Source: an uncultured Haemophilus sp. (GTDB lineage Bacteria > Pseudomonadota > Gammaproteobacteria > Enterobacterales > Pasteurellaceae). From it: a DNA stretch of 6,562 nucleotides. The stretch is from NCBI RefSeq assembly GCF_937976265.1, contig NZ_CALJRX010000225.1, positions 1 to 6,562 on the forward strand, read 5' to 3'. A program made the translations under genes and the position numbers. Below the pieces are notes generated by a model. That model did not search any database and was not told the DNA's origin. It was given only the letters and a program-made list of their open reading frames with translations. Of this stretch, positions 4,898 to 6,562 are shown piece after piece; positions within the stretch are counted from its first letter, which is position 1, and each line of letters begins with the position of its first letter.

Positions 4898-6093
4898 GCT
4901 AATAACTCTAAGGATTTATCTAATGCCGCAAAAAAAGCATCCACATCTTGCGGGCTATTGTAAGGTGCAAAAGAAAGTCGTAATGTGGTGCGCTCGCCAA
5001 GGCGGGCTAGGTAAGGTTGGGCGCAATGTTCGCCAACACGCAAGGCAATTTTTTGTTCGCTCAGGAGCGTAGCAAGATCGGATGCCGCAATCCCATCAAA
5101 AACAAAACATACTACAGAACTTGGTTGCGGTGAATTGAATAAACGACAATTCGGATAGTTTTTTAACCGCACTTTACTTTGCTCTGCAAGAGTTACTGCA
5201 TGCGCCTCGGCTGCTTGGAAATCCCATTTTTTGAGCCAATCTAGCACCGCACCAAAACCAATCACGCCAGCAATATTCGGTGTGCCGGCCTCTAATCGAT
5301 AAGGCAAATCGGCAAAGGTAATGCATTCATGGGATACGCGCTCAATCATTTTTCCACCGTAAAAAAGTGGTTGTAGCAGGGAAAGCGAGCTTAATTTTCC
5401 GCTTAATACACCAATGCCGTTTGGCCCATAAATTTTGTGTGCAGAAAAGGCAATAAAATCTGCATCTAATGCCTGTAAATCAATCTGTATATGGCTAATA
5501 GCTTGAGCAGCATCCACTAAAACGAGCGCATTGCTATGTTGGCGGATTAGTCGAATTAAATGTTGGATATGTTGTTCCGTTCCCGTTACGTTGGAAACAA
5601 AATTGAGTGCTACTAATTTGGTTTTCTCATTCAATGCTGCAATCAAGGCATTTTCATCAATTAGCCAATTATCCAAAATAGGCAGCACTTGAATTTTCAC
5701 CCCGCATTTTTTCGCTGTTTCATGCCAAGTAACAAAATTAGCATGATGGTCCGCTTGGCTAATTAAAATCTCGTCATCTGTATGCAAAGAGGGGAGTAAA
5801 CCGTTGGCAACTAGATTAATGCTATGAGTCGTCCCAGAAGTCCAAATTACGGCTTTTTCATCTTCCGCATTAATTAAGGTTTTAACTAAGTGACGAGCAT
5901 TTTCGTATTGTGCTGTTTGTGCTGCTTCATATTGGCTACGGTGTACGGATCCGGCCGATTGATAAAATGCATTTGTTGCATCGATTAATGCTTGAGGTTT
6001 TAATGCTGTCGCTGCATTATCCAAATAAACCACGGCATTTGGCGATGTAAAATAAGGGAATTCATTTTTAAATGATTGATAATCAAAAGCCAT
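4891..6093 (-). CDS. csdA: Cysteine desulfurase, CsdA/SufS class
   Basis: A PLP-dependent group II cysteine desulfurase that turns L-cysteine into alanine and a protein-bound persulfide, which goes to CsdE. The 400-aa product matches E. coli CsdA (401). Visible features are YLDNAATALKP (23-33), TSGTTHSINLVA (85-96), QADHHAN with the PLP-stacking His117, VDAAQ with the cofactor Asp194, SAHKIYGPNGIG with the Schiff-base Lys220, the EAGTPNIAGVIGF loop (268-280), and the catalytic Cys357 in RVGEHCAQP. The same frame stays open 45 codons further upstream, but family alignment and the GGAG ribosome site fix the start at 6093. It overlaps the nuclease gene by 11 nt and csdE by 7 nt. One uptake sequence lies inside. 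SufS is the alternative name; no other suf genes are present in the window. Confidence 0.95.
   Translation of the reverse strand: MAFDYQSFKNEFPYFTSPNAVVYLDNAATALKPQALIDATNAFYQSAGSVHRSQYEAAQTAQYENARHLVKTLINAEDEKAVIWTSGTTHSINLVANGLLPSLHTDDEILISQADHHANFVTWHETAKKCGVKIQVLPILDNWLIDENALIAALNEKTKLVALNFVSNVTGTEQHIQHLIRLIRQHSNALVLVDAAQAISHIQIDLQALDADFIAFSAHKIYGPNGIGVLSGKLSSLSLLQPLFYGGKMIERVSHECITFADLPYRLEAGTPNIAGVIGFGAVLDWLKKWDFQAAEAHAVTLAEQSKVRLKNYPNCRLFNSPQPSSVVCFVFDGIAASDLATLLSEQKIALRVGEHCAQPYLARLGERTTLRLSFAPYNSPQDVDAFFAALDKSLELLAC
5166..5174 (-). repeat. Haemophilus DNA uptake sequence (inside csdA)
   Basis: Perfect core (ACCGCACTT on +), read on the coding strand as part of Lys-Val-Arg-Leu of CsdA. 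Confidence 0.9.
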
Positions 6094-6562
6094 GGTTATC
6101 TCCGTGTTTGAGTGTTTTTTTCTGTTTACGCCATTCATAAGGGGCAACAGGGTTGGGATCTCGCCATAATCCGATTTTTTGTTGTTGGGCAAAATTTTGT
6201 GCCTGGAAGTAGATTGGATTTTTAGCATATTGCGGATAAACCCACGCCATGCCGTTTTTCACCATTTCTAAGTTGATATTTTGTTCTTGTAGATAAACCG
6301 TTGCCAAAATACGTTGGTAGCGATCATAACCCGAAACAGACAACGTCACATTTTGTTTGAAAACCAGTTGTGAAAGATATTGTTTGGCTTTCTTTCCAAA
6401 TGGTTGGCCTTTTTCTGGCGCATCAATTTCTTGTAATCGTACTTTGAATTGTTTTTTAGTAGGTAAGAGGCAAGTTAAGGTATCGCCATCACTTACACCA
6501 ACGACCCAACACGCCATTTGGCGTTCAGTAGCGAGTGAAAATTGCGTCCAAAGTGCGGTCAA
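6083..6562 (-). CDS. Staphylococcal-nuclease-family endonuclease (5' end outside window)
   Basis: The last 159 or so codons of a thermonuclease-family (SNase) protein, a calcium-dependent phosphodiesterase fold that cuts DNA and RNA. Numbering from the window edge, the expected residues are all present: the metal Asp in SDGDTL (Asp25, Asp27), Arg42-Asp47-Glu50 in VRLQEIDAPE, and Arg84 in YDRYQRILATVYL, followed by NLEMVKNGMAWVY and the QNFAQQQKIGLWRDPNPVAPYEWRK ending. Active-site chemistry therefore looks intact. The frame is open to the edge, and the TTG there is more likely an internal Leu than the start, since no ribosome site or N-terminal signal can be seen. Relatives usually carry a signal peptide, so export is plausible but not shown. 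Its last 11 nt overlap csdA. From memory, H. influenzae has the same nuclease in this place. Confidence 0.9.
   Translation of the reverse strand: MTALWTQFSLATERQMACWVVGVSDGDTLTCLLPTKKQFKVRLQEIDAPEKGQPFGKKAKQYLSQLVFKQNVTLSVSGYDRYQRILATVYLQEQNINLEMVKNGMAWVYPQYAKNPIYFQAQNFAQQQKIGLWRDPNPVAPYEWRKQKKTLKHGDNHGF
6100..6103 (-). promoter_or_regulatory. Ribosome-binding site that decides the csdA start
   Basis: GGAG on the - strand stands 6 nt before the ATG at 6093, inside the last codons of the nuclease gene. It supports a 400-aa CsdA over the 45-codon-longer open frame, which has no family-like N terminus. Confidence 0.75.
6551..6559 (+). repeat. Haemophilus DNA uptake sequence (at right edge, inside nuclease gene)
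   Basis: Perfect AAGTGCGGT core followed by CAA, read on the coding strand as Thr-Ala-Leu. Confidence 0.9.

Noticed and set aside
5697..5709. Near-uptake sequence CCCGCATTT in csdA
   Set aside because: Two mismatches to the core in a coding region; not distinguishable from chance.
6094..6228. 45-codon upstream extension of csdA
   Set aside because: It overlaps the conserved end of the nuclease gene in another frame, has no family resemblance, and the GGAG-preceded ATG at 6093 aligns with the CsdA N terminus.
6560..6562. TTG at the window edge as start of the nuclease gene
   Set aside because: The frame is open to the edge and no upstream sequence is available to show a ribosome site; a truncated gene is the simpler reading.

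Overview
The window reads as a chromosomal segment from a Pasteurellaceae bacterium of the Haemophilus type. Nine perfect copies of the 9-bp Haemophilus DNA uptake sequence AAGTGCGGT (either orientation) lie in 6.6 kb. The proteins look like Haemophilus versions of gammaproteobacterial housekeeping families. As I remember it, the gene order (infB, rbfA, truB, tyrA, then an opposing queF group) matches the H. influenzae chromosome. The species cannot be fixed from this sequence alone; H. influenzae, H. haemolyticus and H. parainfluenzae relatives all fit. Nothing suggests a mobile element, prophage or CRISPR array.

Left half, + strand. The end of infB (IF2) is followed by a hairpin terminator, then rbfA and truB, whose stop and start codons share one base. 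These three genes serve translation: initiation, 30S maturation and tRNA pseudouridine 55. After an 86-bp gap comes tyrA, the bifunctional chorismate mutase/prephenate dehydrogenase of tyrosine synthesis. The gap carries a near-consensus TyrR operator, a weaker second box 23 bp upstream, and a 10-bp inverted repeat whose right arm contains most of the tyrA Shine-Dalgarno sequence.

Middle. tyrA and the opposing operon converge on a short gap filled by a terminator made of two inverted uptake sequences.

Right half, - strand. Reading from the right edge leftwards there is a tightly packed operon: a staphylococcal-nuclease-family protein (5' end outside the window), csdA (cysteine desulfurase), csdE (SufE-type sulfur acceptor), a DUF2310-type zinc-ribbon protein, and queF (preQ0 reductase of queuosine synthesis). 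Junctions are an 11-nt overlap, a 7-nt overlap, a 2-nt gap and a 24-nt gap, so translational coupling is likely. The promoter must lie beyond the window.

Most of the window is ordinary core genome. The points worth a second look are the tyrA leader (TyrR boxes plus a possible ribosome-site hairpin), the infB-rbfA terminator built from altered uptake-sequence arms, and the uncharacterised zinc-ribbon protein between a sulfur-transfer pair and a tRNA-modification enzyme. I found no convincing wholly new system.
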